A DNA stretch of 64,000 bases from Hyaloperonospora brassicae (lineage: Eukaryota > Oomycota > Peronosporomycetes > Peronosporales > Peronosporaceae). Below the pieces are notes generated by a model. It was not told the DNA's origin, did not search any database, and saw only the letters and a list, made by a program, of their open reading frames with translations. How positions within the stretch are numbered: position 1 is the first letter of the stretch; each line of letters opens with the position of its first letter. Made by a program: the position numbers and the translations under genes. This document shows positions 41,630-50,978 of the stretch, one piece after another. Where the stretch lies: the NCBI GenBank assembly GCA_947650285.1, contig CANTFL010000376.1:1-64000 (forward strand). Reading direction: 5' to 3'.

Positions 41630-42190
41630 TGTAACCACCTCGCCCTTATCGAGCTTATTGTGATTGATGATGAGGACCTTGGACTCATGCGAAATGGTCG
41701 CAAGCATCATTTTAGCATACGTGAAAAGGGGTGATCCCACTACATAAAAATTGGTGCAAATGTATCAACTTTTGAACATCATCTGTATATATATGATATT
41801 CGATTAACATTACTCGAGGACAGGTGATGTTGACGGAATATCACACCCGGGGGTAATATTAGTTGGTTGCTCCACTTAATGGTTGATGCACACGATTTAT
41901 CAAGCAAGTTAACCACTATTCGCTGCTGGACGCGCGCAAAGGGTGTCGATCAAGAAACCCGCATAGGCGGTTTTTATAATAATACAGTTAAAACATGACA
42001 AAGGTGGATCATTAATCAAAATATGTATATTAATTTCAGTTCTACTTTTTCCATTACACAGAGCTTTTCGAGTTCTGTTAACTGAATTGCTCTTTCTCAC
42101 GCCACGTGTACGTGACGTCGAGAGGACGCAGCCATGTGCTTGTTCATACAATGTTTTACCAGTCATCTGGTTAGAGCGTGCCCCGTTACC
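41630..42190 (+). repeat. Decayed Gypsy LTR
   Basis: It begins TGTAACC and ends GTGCCCCGTTACC, close to the TGTAACGG...CCGTTACA ends of the LTR family here. The core at about 41870-41955 (TGGTTGAT...TTAACCAC...CTGGACGCGCGCAAAGGGTG) aligns with the middle of the solo LTR at 44263-44701 in the same orientation. It is longer than that LTR, so indels have accumulated. No target duplication is recognisable. Confidence 0.55.
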
Positions 42191-44262
42191 AAACCCCCAT
42201 TGTAGAGCACCGCCTTATGAGTCCACTCTACGAAGGCGTGTTCCTAAATAGTGTTATACACAATTTTTAGCCCACAATATATTTATAGTTAAGATCTATT
42301 TTTTTCCTCGCTTTTAAAATGTGACCATGCCTAACATCGCACACATCTACTTTTTGTAGTCCTCATCGTTTTCAAAGAGTGGTGAACCGACGATTTTAGG
42401 CTTCGCAAACGCCGAATTAATATGTAAGATCAAAATGACTGCTTAATTACACCGTCCCAAACGTTTTAAAATAAGGCCACGAACAGAGTCACACCTCATA
42501 GATTTCTACGGGCACACCCGCCTACCTAAATTGATACTAAGGACTTTACATTATATAGTGCAGAATAATGTACGTGTACAGAACTGTACAATTGTATGTA
42601 AAGGCACCTAACCGAATTGCTAAAAGTGTTTGGACTAGGGCTGTGGAGGTGGAGAAGGGGATATGCCTTACTGCAAAACAAACAGAACCTGTCTTAAACA
42701 CCTGTCTTGGCCGCGAGTTTGCGCCTATGTTACCTCATACTCATACAACACGACAGGAAACACCGGATAGTTAAAACAACCATCTGGACTCCTGTACCGG
42801 CGTAGGAAGGCCCAAGAGAGGGACAACCGACGCCACACATCTCCAATCCCCACCTGCCGCTCTCATTGAAACCAGCTTTCATTCCGGGAACATAATGAAG
42901 TCGACCTCGATGGCTTTGCGGCTTCTCGGGGGTAGGCCATCGTCGCCGCCAGATCACAAAAACCAAGGTGGGATCTACACCAGGTCTACTACAAGTGCGA
43001 TCGTGGCGCTACCTACAGAACAGTCATAAAATTAGCGACGGTCTCTAGCATGTTCATGCAAGACCTCGTGCGTAATTGATTTCTGTATTTTCTTATTCAA
43101 AATGACCTGGCTGGGGTGGGACCCTTAACGTTATGTAACGGTACGTACCTTCTCACAGACGGTAGCCTCAAGGTCCGCAAATACTGCACGCGGTACGCGG
43201 TATTCTGTGCCTGTCTTGGCAACAATCGTCGCAAACTAGTCGCTTCCACTGCCGATGGTCAGGTTACTCGTCATCTTACCATCGAATTGGATACCATGTT
43301 CGATACAATAGAGATTATAGAAGACATTGCCCGTCTGAACACTGCCCTGGCCAAGATGTATACATAGATACTCGCGCATGAATGGGTCTGCCGTATAAGA
43401 CAGGGAGATAGGGATCAGTAGTAAGTGACGAAGTATTTTACATATTATAAGATTTAATAGCTCGACCACACCTTTTTGATATATTGACCACACCCCAGCG
43501 TGTCCCTCTCTATCTGACCTATCAGAAGCAACATACTCGTAATCAGTGTTATGTCTATCTGATACAAGAGTACTTTTACAAGGCGTTTGGACCAGTGGAA
43601 AAGGTTGCATGTTACTACTCGTGTTCGTCGACCAAGAAGCCTACGCGCACCAAATTGTCAGTCAATGGACTCAATCAAATGTACAATGAATGACGATCTG
43701 ACGAGATTCGGTTGTGTGTTTCAACTTAATGTGAATGTTTCTATCTGCTGTAGTCCACCATAAGACAACGCTGCAGGTGACGTGCGTCTGTCTCCTTTTA
43801 CGAAATGACGGAGTATCGTCGTGCAATTCGAGCTGGCTAGATGCAGTAGCTAGACACTGACTTGTGCATACGTTCAGCTGGTCACTAAGATGACGTCGTT
43901 TGTTGATCATACGGACGCTAATATCGCGTCTCTGGAACGCGACCGCGGTCCAGTATCCAAATACACGCTTCCGACTGAAGGCATGGCTGGCAAGCTGGTA
44001 CTTGTATTTAATAGAGCTCTTACGAAGGCATCGCGTGCTCGTTGGACTCCATCGGATACAAGTAAGCACACGTCGCATCATATTGTAAGTCTTGACAAGC
44101 GTGTACAGACGTTTGATCATGTCGTGTTCGTCCCTTTCGGGCCCTCATTCTGCGATTGGCGACATTCTTGGTAAAGCGGTCTCGTTTTCCAGCAATGGGA
44201 GGTGAGACATCAAATTGACGTACAAATGGTAAGTGAAAAGTAACGTGACCTTCTACAGTCTG
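42191..44262. other. Intergenic, unrecognised short frames
   Basis: Base composition is closer to 45 percent GC than in the left part. Several overlapping frames of 80-150 codons occur on both strands (43116-43367 +, 43890-44174 +, 43671-44120 -), but none has a recognisable domain. They could be pieces of an eroded gene. I do not call any of them. Confidence 0.4.
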
Positions 44263-44701
44263 TGTAACGGGGTAGCCCGTTACATGAAATTGTCATCAAA
44301 ACAATCTGACAATAAAGAATATTACGTCAAATTTTCTTTTAACAATATCACAAGACACGGTGATATTGTTGAGATGACCGAAGGTCTACTCATTGGTTGA
44401 TATCGTAATGATATTAACCCACCAATCGGTGCTAGACGCGCGCGAAGGGTGGTGAGTAGACGTCATCATACATTTCGCTATATAAGTATAACTAAGTCAG
44501 GACAACAGAGATTCAAGAAGTTGTAGGACTTAATTATATTAATACAATTTTACTCTTACTAACAGACTAGTCCGACTATTTCATCTCCTTTCCTTCCTCT
44601 GTGTTCCTTCAACACCTAGCAGGGCACTGTCGACCACTGTCGTCAGTGGAAGTATACTCCGCATTGGTCAACCTGTACGTAGTCAACAGTGCCCCGTTAC
44701 A
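44263..44701 (+). repeat. Solo LTR of the Gypsy family with 5-bp target duplication
   Basis: It starts TGTAACGGGGTAGCCCGTTACA and ends GTGCCCCGTTACA. It is homologous to the LTRs of the 50.4-58.4 kb element but inverted relative to them (coding sense +). The flanking 5-mers are identical, GTCTG at 44258-44262 and 44702-44706, so it is the product of a true insertion followed by LTR-LTR recombination. It keeps the family's hairpins: 11-bp arms at 44341-44370, and 9-bp arms at 44384-44392 with 44453-44461 enclosing a further 10-bp hairpin. Confidence 0.92.
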
Positions 44702-45970
44702 GTCTGCCTCTGGTTTGGAACATGCAACGTGGTGGCTTTGACCTGACGCTCGTAGGATTTTATATGTGCTCAATGTATCACGGCAACACAAATACTATCT
44801 GCTAAGCGACATGAAAAACGCAATGAAGATCCTTGGGCGCACGATCTCGAACCTCGATACTGCTCAAGAGTGATGGACCCGTAAGAGTGGAAATAGTGGC
44901 ACTTAATGTGTGTCTGCGTATCGTCTACCTCAAGAAAAAGTAGTTGTATTGTGAAGGAGCAAAAAGGGGATGCGCTAGCAGTGGTGTGGAAAGATGAATG
45001 AAGGCCAGTTGATTCTTGGGAGCAGTTATATACGATACGTGTTGATGATGTCGTGTGCGTCACGGACGGTCGATGAGGAGAAGGAGACAACAAAGTCCAC
45101 CAGTAGTGATACAATTTTCGAGCGCATGCTGAGACCTTCACACACCTGTTAAATGTAGATGATTGTATCGTATTTTGACGATACGCGATTGTCTTTGCTG
45201 CGACTCGCTTGTTGGCGGTAGCCCCCTGGCCCAAGTGAGCATTGATTAATGACCGGGCTTAGTGTACGAACTTTTGGTATCGAAGCCCACGTCAACGAAG
45301 TATCAGGTCGTGGTATTCGTATGTTACGCACTCACTACACGACATTTTGCCGGTCAAGCTCAAGTCAAACCGTCATGAATCAAAGCGTCGCTGTGTCCCA
45401 ACTTGTATAGGGTTCGGGCATTAATGCATAGGATAGCGACGAAACGTCGAGAAGGGCTGCAGCATCTTTAATAGGTGACAGTGGTCAATTGCAAGTCGCC
45501 ATAAAGTGCTCGCAAGCAGAATCGAGCATCAAATTTGTCGACAACAGTTTGCGCTCTGTCGTGCATTTGCTCTGCTCGAGAAGCTTCGACTATACGAGCA
45601 GCACAGTGGTGACACAATGACGGTACATTGCCGTGATGAAAGCAACGGAACAGCACAAAGTCTGCCTGGACTTGCGTCCGCCATCTCTTAATGATTTGAT
45701 GGATATTGCACCGAATTACGCGTCCGTTGCTTCGATTGGTCAGATAGGGGCGAAACGCTGGGTGTGTGGTCCATTTATTAAAAGGGTGTGATCCAGCTAT
45801 CGGGGCCCAATATTATACTGCACTATAATTGTGAAGTCATTTTTTCATCTTAGGCGAGCGGCTAAGCCCGTAGCAAAAGTGGGGTGTGCCCCTAGCCTTG
45901 GTCTTTGATTAATCATATACTACACGGGATATTTTGAACGGGCTGTTTATGTATTTATGATCCCAGAAAT
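44702..45970. other. Intergenic
   Basis: No supported gene. The longest frame (44770-45234, -) is 154 codons, of low complexity and unlike any family I know. Confidence 0.4.
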
Positions 45971-46585
45971 ATGATCATTGTGCGTTTAAACGTAAGTGTA
46001 TTATTATTTTTCATTGCAAATAACTCCTGTGTATTCCAATTATTCGTATTGTGTCCAGTTTGTGCTACAGTACTAGTACTTGTTCTTTGGTTTGATCAGG
46101 GTGAGTTTCCATTAGTCGTACTGCATATCTTCGGATTTGTTTGGGACAATGCATTTGGTATTTTCCTTCATCTGATGTCAACGTCGTTGATGGGGTCACT
46201 TCTTCGCAAAATTAAGGTGGTTCCACTACTAATTTGCTGTCAAAAGAAAGCACGGGCCGGGGTTCAGATGGACGCTTGCATTAATTCTACTCTCAACGTT
46301 TTTCGCGCTTCATTACCCCTATCGTTCCTTTTCGCACAAAGCAGGCAATGTCTCAAAGAACAGTGTGCGCGGGTTGGTACATATCCCCCATTGTTGGCAA
46401 ATGGGAATCGACAAGTTCCTGTTCCAACAAGTGCGCGTTCCTGTTTCTTCTTTCTAGCGGGGCATCGTGCCAAACGGCTCTATCAGACGAAAGTAGGATG
46501 TACATGGGATGCAAAAATGGTCGGTCAGTCGTTCAGAGCTTGCAAACTGTTGAGCTTCTCCAATAGTAAGCAGGTGACTGATTGA
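45971..46585 (+). CDS. Hypothetical hydrophobic protein, doubtful
   Basis: An open frame of 204 codons with a strongly hydrophobic N-terminal third: residues 5-45 could hold two membrane segments and residues 48-75 a third. The rest has no recognisable domain and no clear protein-like pattern. It lies upstream of the coiled-coil gene on the same strand. A frame this long is only mildly unexpected by chance in 64 kb, so it may be spurious or the remains of something older. No family assignment. Confidence 0.2.
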   Translation: MIIVRLNVSVLLFFIANNSCVFQLFVLCPVCATVLVLVLWFDQGEFPLVVLHIFGFVWDNAFGIFLHLMSTSLMGSLLRKIKVVPLLICCQKKARAGVQMDACINSTLNVFRASLPLSFLFAQSRQCLKEQCARVGTYPPLLANGNRQVPVPTSARSCFFFLAGHRAKRLYQTKVGCTWDAKMVGQSFRACKLLSFSNSKQVTD

Positions 46586-46941
46586 GTGAAAGACTGAGAA
46601 AACAACATGGCCCTATCGCAGGCCCTTTGCCCCTCTCACAGTACGCCGCGATACACACAATGAAGTCGCACTGCACAACGAGCACTTCCTTGCAACGTAC
46701 TGAGATGGCGAATCGACGTCGACTGTTGTGTACGAACATGTCAGTGTGCGTCCGTCGGCAAACGCAGATCGGTCGCTCGCTATCGCAGCTGAAAAGTCCA
46801 CGACGCTATCCCTAAACTACAAAAAAGCGCAATCCAAACACAGTCTAAGTCGCACTTCATGTTGTGAGCACTACTATTTTCCACAGTGCATGAGACGGCG
46901 TTGCGTCCTCGCGCTGGACCGACTGCCCCGAGTCCGAATGG

Positions 46942-46949
46942 TATAAATA
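46942..46949 (+). promoter_or_regulatory. TATA-like box upstream of the coiled-coil gene
   Basis: TATAAATA lies about 144 bp before the ATG at 47093, in otherwise GC-richer DNA. Many oomycete promoters rely on an initiator element instead, and I found no good initiator match, so this is only a candidate. Confidence 0.3.
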
Positions 46950-47092
46950 ACCACACGGACAGTGGCTGCGGCCATGAAGAAACGAGCTCTCGCACTGCTA
47001 TGGGCTCACCCACATACGAATAGCGCAAACCACCGACGGCAGTAGCAGTAGCGCTTTGCAGCGTCACCGTCAGAAATCTCCCGCCTCCCCAC

Positions 47093-48208
47093 ATGGACAC
47101 GAACGTCCCGAACCTCATAAACGGCCACACGGCGCCGCCGCTGCTGCGCGCGAATGCCGTTCCGACGCGTCAAAGCAGTCGCTCTCTCGTTGCGTCGCGC
47201 GCACACAAAGACCGCCGACTGAAGCGCGCGACGCTCGTGGCCGCTCTCTGCAGTCTGACCGCAACGGTGCAGCAGCAGCTGCAGACAATGTGCGCGCAAG
47301 AAGCGGCTTTTGCGCTGCAGCAGGCGGAGCTGGAGACGCTGTTGGAGGAGACGCAGGCGGCGCTGCAGACGGAGCGGCGCCGAGCGGCCGACGCAGATCT
47401 GGAGCGACAGGCGGTGCAGGAGCAGTTTGCGTTCGTGCAGACGCAAGTGGAGGGACTGCTGCGGGACAGAGCGGTCGTGGGCGGTTCACAGACAGCGCCG
47501 ATCGGCAAACGACTGGACGCAGTTTGTATCGAGTCGGACGAGCGGGTGGCTGTCTTGGAGGTCGAGCGACGTGCAGAGGCGCAGAAGCGCTGCGGCCGAT
47601 GCGGACAACGAGAGCTGCAACTCGCACGGGCGGTCCGCACGTTGGCGGCGGAGCTGCAGGACGCACAGGAGCGCGTGGCCGCGTGCGAAAGAGCTTGCGC
47701 GGCGGAGAAGAGCGCGTTTGAGAAGGCGCTTGCAGACGCTGTGGACAACGTGCGGGGACTGCAATTGGATACAGACGACGACAGCGAGCGGAGGCCACGA
47801 GGGGGTCGGAGAGACGAGTCGAGTGCCGCACAGACAGCACACGTTGGGGTGCGGCAGCTCCAGTCGCGCGAGGAACGGACGGCATGTGCAGTGGAGCAAA
47901 CGAGTGGTGCGCGTCATCGGTCGCGTGGGCCGTCCTCTGATCAAGAGCAGCATCTGATGCATTGGATCGACTCGGAAAGCTGTTTGCCGCGCACTCCGTC
48001 GCTCGTGGAGCGACTCGTGGAGCCACATGACAGCAACGACGAGCGCGTGGGGACGGCACAGAGCGCCGAACAACGCAACGCATCGATCCGACCGGTAGCG
48101 TCGGGCAGAAGACACAGCAGCAAGGGGTCCGCCAAGCGCAGCACGTCGACGGCCTTCCGGTCAAGAAGCGCCTCAACGGCCATTCGGGTACCCGACAAAC
48201 CGCTGTGA
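47093..48208 (+). CDS. Coiled-coil protein of unknown function
   Basis: 371 codons, GC-rich. After a basic leader of about 50 residues (RSSRSLVASRAHKDRRLKR) come two long charged, Ala/Glu/Gln/Leu-rich coiled-coil stretches: about residues 55-130 (QQAELETLLEETQAALQTER) and 145-230 (ELQDAQERVAACERACAAEK). The second contains one CGRCG pair. The last 140 residues are Ser/Arg-rich and probably disordered. There is no signal peptide, membrane segment or catalytic motif. The ATG at 47093 is the first in the frame and places the coils in frame. Very long shadow frames exist on the other strand, as expected from GC-rich coiled-coil codons. It converges on the BAP31-like gene. The structural role is inferred from shape only; an intron cannot be excluded. 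Confidence 0.7.
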   Translation: MDTNVPNLINGHTAPPLLRANAVPTRQSSRSLVASRAHKDRRLKRATLVAALCSLTATVQQQLQTMCAQEAAFALQQAELETLLEETQAALQTERRRAADADLERQAVQEQFAFVQTQVEGLLRDRAVVGGSQTAPIGKRLDAVCIESDERVAVLEVERRAEAQKRCGRCGQRELQLARAVRTLAAELQDAQERVAACERACAAEKSAFEKALADAVDNVRGLQLDTDDDSERRPRGGRRDESSAAQTAHVGVRQLQSREERTACAVEQTSGARHRSRGPSSDQEQHLMHWIDSESCLPRTPSLVERLVEPHDSNDERVGTAQSAEQRNASIRPVASGRRHSSKGSAKRSTSTAFRSRSASTAIRVPDKPL

Positions 48209-48783
48209 AGGACATCTGCCGCGTGCAGAGCCGATAGCAGTGAAGTGTGAGACGGCTGAGGTACAGCGGTGTCAGTGAGTGGGCTGCGGGTCACTCACAC
48301 ACTGACTTTCGCCTGTTGCGGGTGTACCTGTCGATGCGCTGCGTGTTCAGACTGTCCACGTGCAAACGACTGGTCATGTGGCCGTATCTTTAATGTATAT
48401 CCTCAGACGCTTACGCTCGACAGTCACAAGAACCGGTGACTCTGAATCTCGTTACTCCTCGTCACCACTTGACGTGTCGATGCTTCACGGCGTGTCTTGT
48501 GCTGCCGTTGAAGAAGCCACTACCGACTGCTTGCAGCGCCCAGATATAGGGATAGTGCGCCGGTCGCGTTCGTTGTCAGCAGCATTAGCAGCTTGCGACC
48601 TGCTAGTGCAAGCGCACAGATACTCCGAGATCTCGCGCCTGCAGCACCTGCACAACACAGTCTGCACGTGCAACACTGAACACGGTGCAAAGCCTCTTCA
48701 CGCAGCACAACTTACTTCGTTTTGCTTCACGTCCTGTTACTCAATTGCGCGGCACGCGCTATACCCGACGACGCGGCAATAAC
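48209..48783. other. Spacer between convergent genes
   Basis: Holds the 3' ends of the two convergent genes. A 140-codon plus frame (48360-48782) is present but has no protein-like features or homology I recognise, and I treat it as chance. Confidence 0.5.
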
Positions 48784-49785
48784 TCACTCGGCCTTCTTCT
48801 TGGCCTCGGGAAACATAAAGTCGTAGTCGTGGATCTGGCTCTTCAACGCGTCCCGCTCGGCCGTCAGCGTCGCGATCTCTTCGCGCTGGCGCTCGAGTTG
48901 GCTGCGCTGAGACGCGGCCGTCTCGAGCTGCTTGTCCAGCATCTGCTTCTCCTCCAGCAGCGTCATGAAGGCCGCACCCTGTCCTTCCGCCTGCTTTGTC
49001 ACGGCCGCCACCTCACTCTCCGCCTTTGTCCGCTAATCCGCAGCCGCTCGCACCTGCTCCTCGAGGTCGGCATTCTCCTGCACCAGGCGCGCCAGAACGT
49101 CCACTTTGGATCCCTTAGCGTCGTCACTGCCACTGCCGTCGTCCAACAGCGCATGCAACTTGTGCGTCTGCTTCGTCAGGCGCTCGTTATCCTCGAGGAG
49201 CGACGTGTAACCACTGGCCGCTCCCTCCGCCTGCTTCGTCATGGCCTCGAGACTCTTTTCCAGGCGGAGGTTCGTCGCCAGCGCAATGTACACGAGCCGC
49301 AGCAGCAGAAAGAGAAAGAGGCAGAAGCCCGTGATGTACACGTCGCGCTGCGCCGTGAGCAGGCGGACGCGCAGGCCGTCGCCCAGCACTTCGTCCGACG
49401 AGTGGTGTTTGTAGACGGTCGACACGTCGGCTGTGGGCCAAAGGCGCCGTCAGCAGCACAGAGAGAAAGAGAGAGAGAGAGGGAGAGGGAGAGAGAGAGC
49501 ACACACAAAGACATAGAGGGAAGAGAGACAGCGGACGGCGTTAGTAGACCACTTGACGTCGTTAGTAGGCCATTCCCAGACGCGATGCGTACAGAGGAAC
49601 AGCAGAGAGACGAGCGCGAGGACGACCGTCGCGACGGTGTTGGCCAGTGAGTCTCTGCGCCCGATGGCGCGCATGAGGAACGACACGGCGGCGTGCGACA
49701 GCCACTGGCCGACCGGGAGGCTCAGCACGAGGCAGATGGCGGCCTCCGTGAGCATCATATAGAACAGCGCCGTGTTGAGGAGCAT
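48784..49785 (-). CDS. BAP31-like ER membrane protein, broken by an in-frame TAG
   Basis: Members of the BAP31/Yet3 family are multi-pass ER proteins that escort membrane cargo. Start ATG is at 49785. Exon 1 (about 85-100 codons) has two hydrophobic segments: MLLNTALFYMMLTEAAICLV and a TVATVVLALVSLLFL stretch. A short CT-rich intron ends at the acceptor CCCACAG|CCGAC (exon 2 from 49430); the donor lies within about 49470-49500 but is not certain. Exon 2 carries the family hallmark RLLTAQRDVYITGF, the third membrane segment, then LEAMTKQAEGAASGYTSLLE. TAG (49033-49035) interrupts the frame. The reading continues without shift through a second KQAEG...LLEE coil to a terminal KKKAE (48784-49032), like the family's dilysine ER-retrieval tail. 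It is either a recent pseudogene, a truncated protein or a base-call error. Confidence 0.85.
49454..49503. repeat. GA/CT microsatellite in the BAP31-like intron
   Basis: Imperfect GA run on the plus strand (CT on the coding strand), forming or overlapping the pyrimidine-rich part of the presumed intron. Confidence 0.8.
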
Positions 49786-50392
49786 CGTGAACGCGGGGGA
49801 CGGCACTGGGGGGCGAGCGATTGACTGTTCGACTGAGCGGTTGTTTGCATTATGGGACGGACGGACTGCTGGGGAGGAGGCAGCTGCAAAGAAGGGGAGG
49901 GGCGTATGTCGGTAGGTGTGTGAGTGGGTATGTGGGTGGGTGTGTGGGTGTGTGGCGCACACAAAGAGAACCGGTCGTCCAACGACTGAAACGAGCAGGT
50001 CGTTAGTCAACTGGCGCGTACGAAACCGATGCCATAATGGGCTGTGGCTGGCCAAGATGAAGCGTTGGCTTCTCGTGCTCGAACTGACGCTCTTCACACA
50101 TTCTTATTGTGCAAGTGTACGAAGAGCTGCAAGTCGTTTTCGAACATGTGAAAAAGCGAGTAGGTGGATCCGAAATGAACGTGGTGGCGGTCCATCGAGA
50201 GTCAGTAGAACACCGTCGTGATTCTTGTATGGTGTCATCAAGAAATTGCCTATATTAGGTTGCTACACCGAGTACTGGCAGACAACAAGCAACATTTTGA
50301 TGGGTTGCGTATGGCGGACAGCAGGCAACGTTTTGATGGGTAAGATGGCACGAGTAAACGTGACGTGATGATCGATGCAACAGCACGGGATC
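49786..50392. other. Upstream region of BAP31-like gene, with two small tandem repeats
   Basis: Contains a GTGT/GGGT-rich tract at about 49911-49957, roughly 125-170 bp upstream of the BAP31-like ATG. A two-copy 36-bp tandem duplication lies at 50277-50346 (units starting GGCAGACAACAAGCAACATT and GGCGGACAGCAGGCAACGTT) just before the LTR. No other gene is supported. Confidence 0.6.
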
Positions 50393-50781
50393 TGTAACGG
50401 GGCACACCCTTGCGTTAAGTTCACGCAAGGGTATCGGTGCCCCGACAGACGTACACAAGGCAAGCGAGGAAGCGTAGGTAGGGTAAAAGCAGAACTGTTA
50501 TATTAATATAATTAAGTCTTTAACCACTGTCTCTCAGTTTGACTTAACTTAACTATACTAATCTAACTGAATGTATAACGACGTCTACTCACCACTCATT
50601 GCGCGCGTCTTGCGGCGATTGGTGGGTTGATATCATCAAGATATCAACCAATGAACAGACTCTTTGGTCGACCCTTCAATATCACCACTTTGGTTATATT
50701 GTTCAAAGAATATTCAACTTCATATTCTTTATTGTCACTTCCTTAAAGTGACAATTCCATGTAACGGGCTGCCTCGTTACA
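50393..50781 (-). repeat. 3' LTR
   Basis: 389 bp bounded by TGTAACGGGGCA and GCCTCGTTACA. It is homologous along its length to 57984-58374, with scattered substitutions. It contains a palindromic AT box (TTATATTAATATAA, about 50498-50511) that could serve as the TATA region in either sense, and several hairpins: 10-bp arms at 50406-50432, GGTTGATATC/GATATCAACC near 50630-50660, and an AAAGAATAT/ATATTCTTT pair near 50705-50730. Confidence 0.95.
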
Positions 50782-50793
50782 TCACCCCCCCTT
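50782..50793 (-). other. Polypurine tract
   Basis: On the coding strand AAGGGGGGGTGA directly abuts the 3' LTR, the normal site of plus-strand DNA priming in LTR retrotransposons. It fixes the element's direction independently of the reading frames. Confidence 0.85.
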
Positions 50794-50978
50794 AACTGAT
50801 AGTCACCGTGTGACCATCGAAAATATGGCGGCCACCCGTTGGCCACCATTGGGACAGGGAGCACTTGTTGGGTCCGTTCCATTCACTTTCCGCTTGACCT
50901 CGCATAGTTAACATGTCTATGCGAGGTGACTCATAGACCCACACAGCCCGGTGCTGTGCCAGTCTCTGCGGCAGACGA

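Noticed and set aside
43890..44174. 94-codon plus frame and the overlapping 149-codon minus frame
   Set aside because: The two frames contradict each other and neither shows a recognisable motif.
47115..48215. 366-codon minus-strand frame and other long frames over the coiled-coil gene
   Set aside because: GC-rich coiled-coil codons leave most frames open. The minus frame is a Pro/Ala/Arg/Ser-rich string without structure, whereas the plus frame gives regular heptads.
48685..49650. 321-codon plus-strand frame over the BAP31-like gene
   Set aside because: It is the antisense shadow of the BAP31 coil and membrane segments; the minus strand carries the family motifs.
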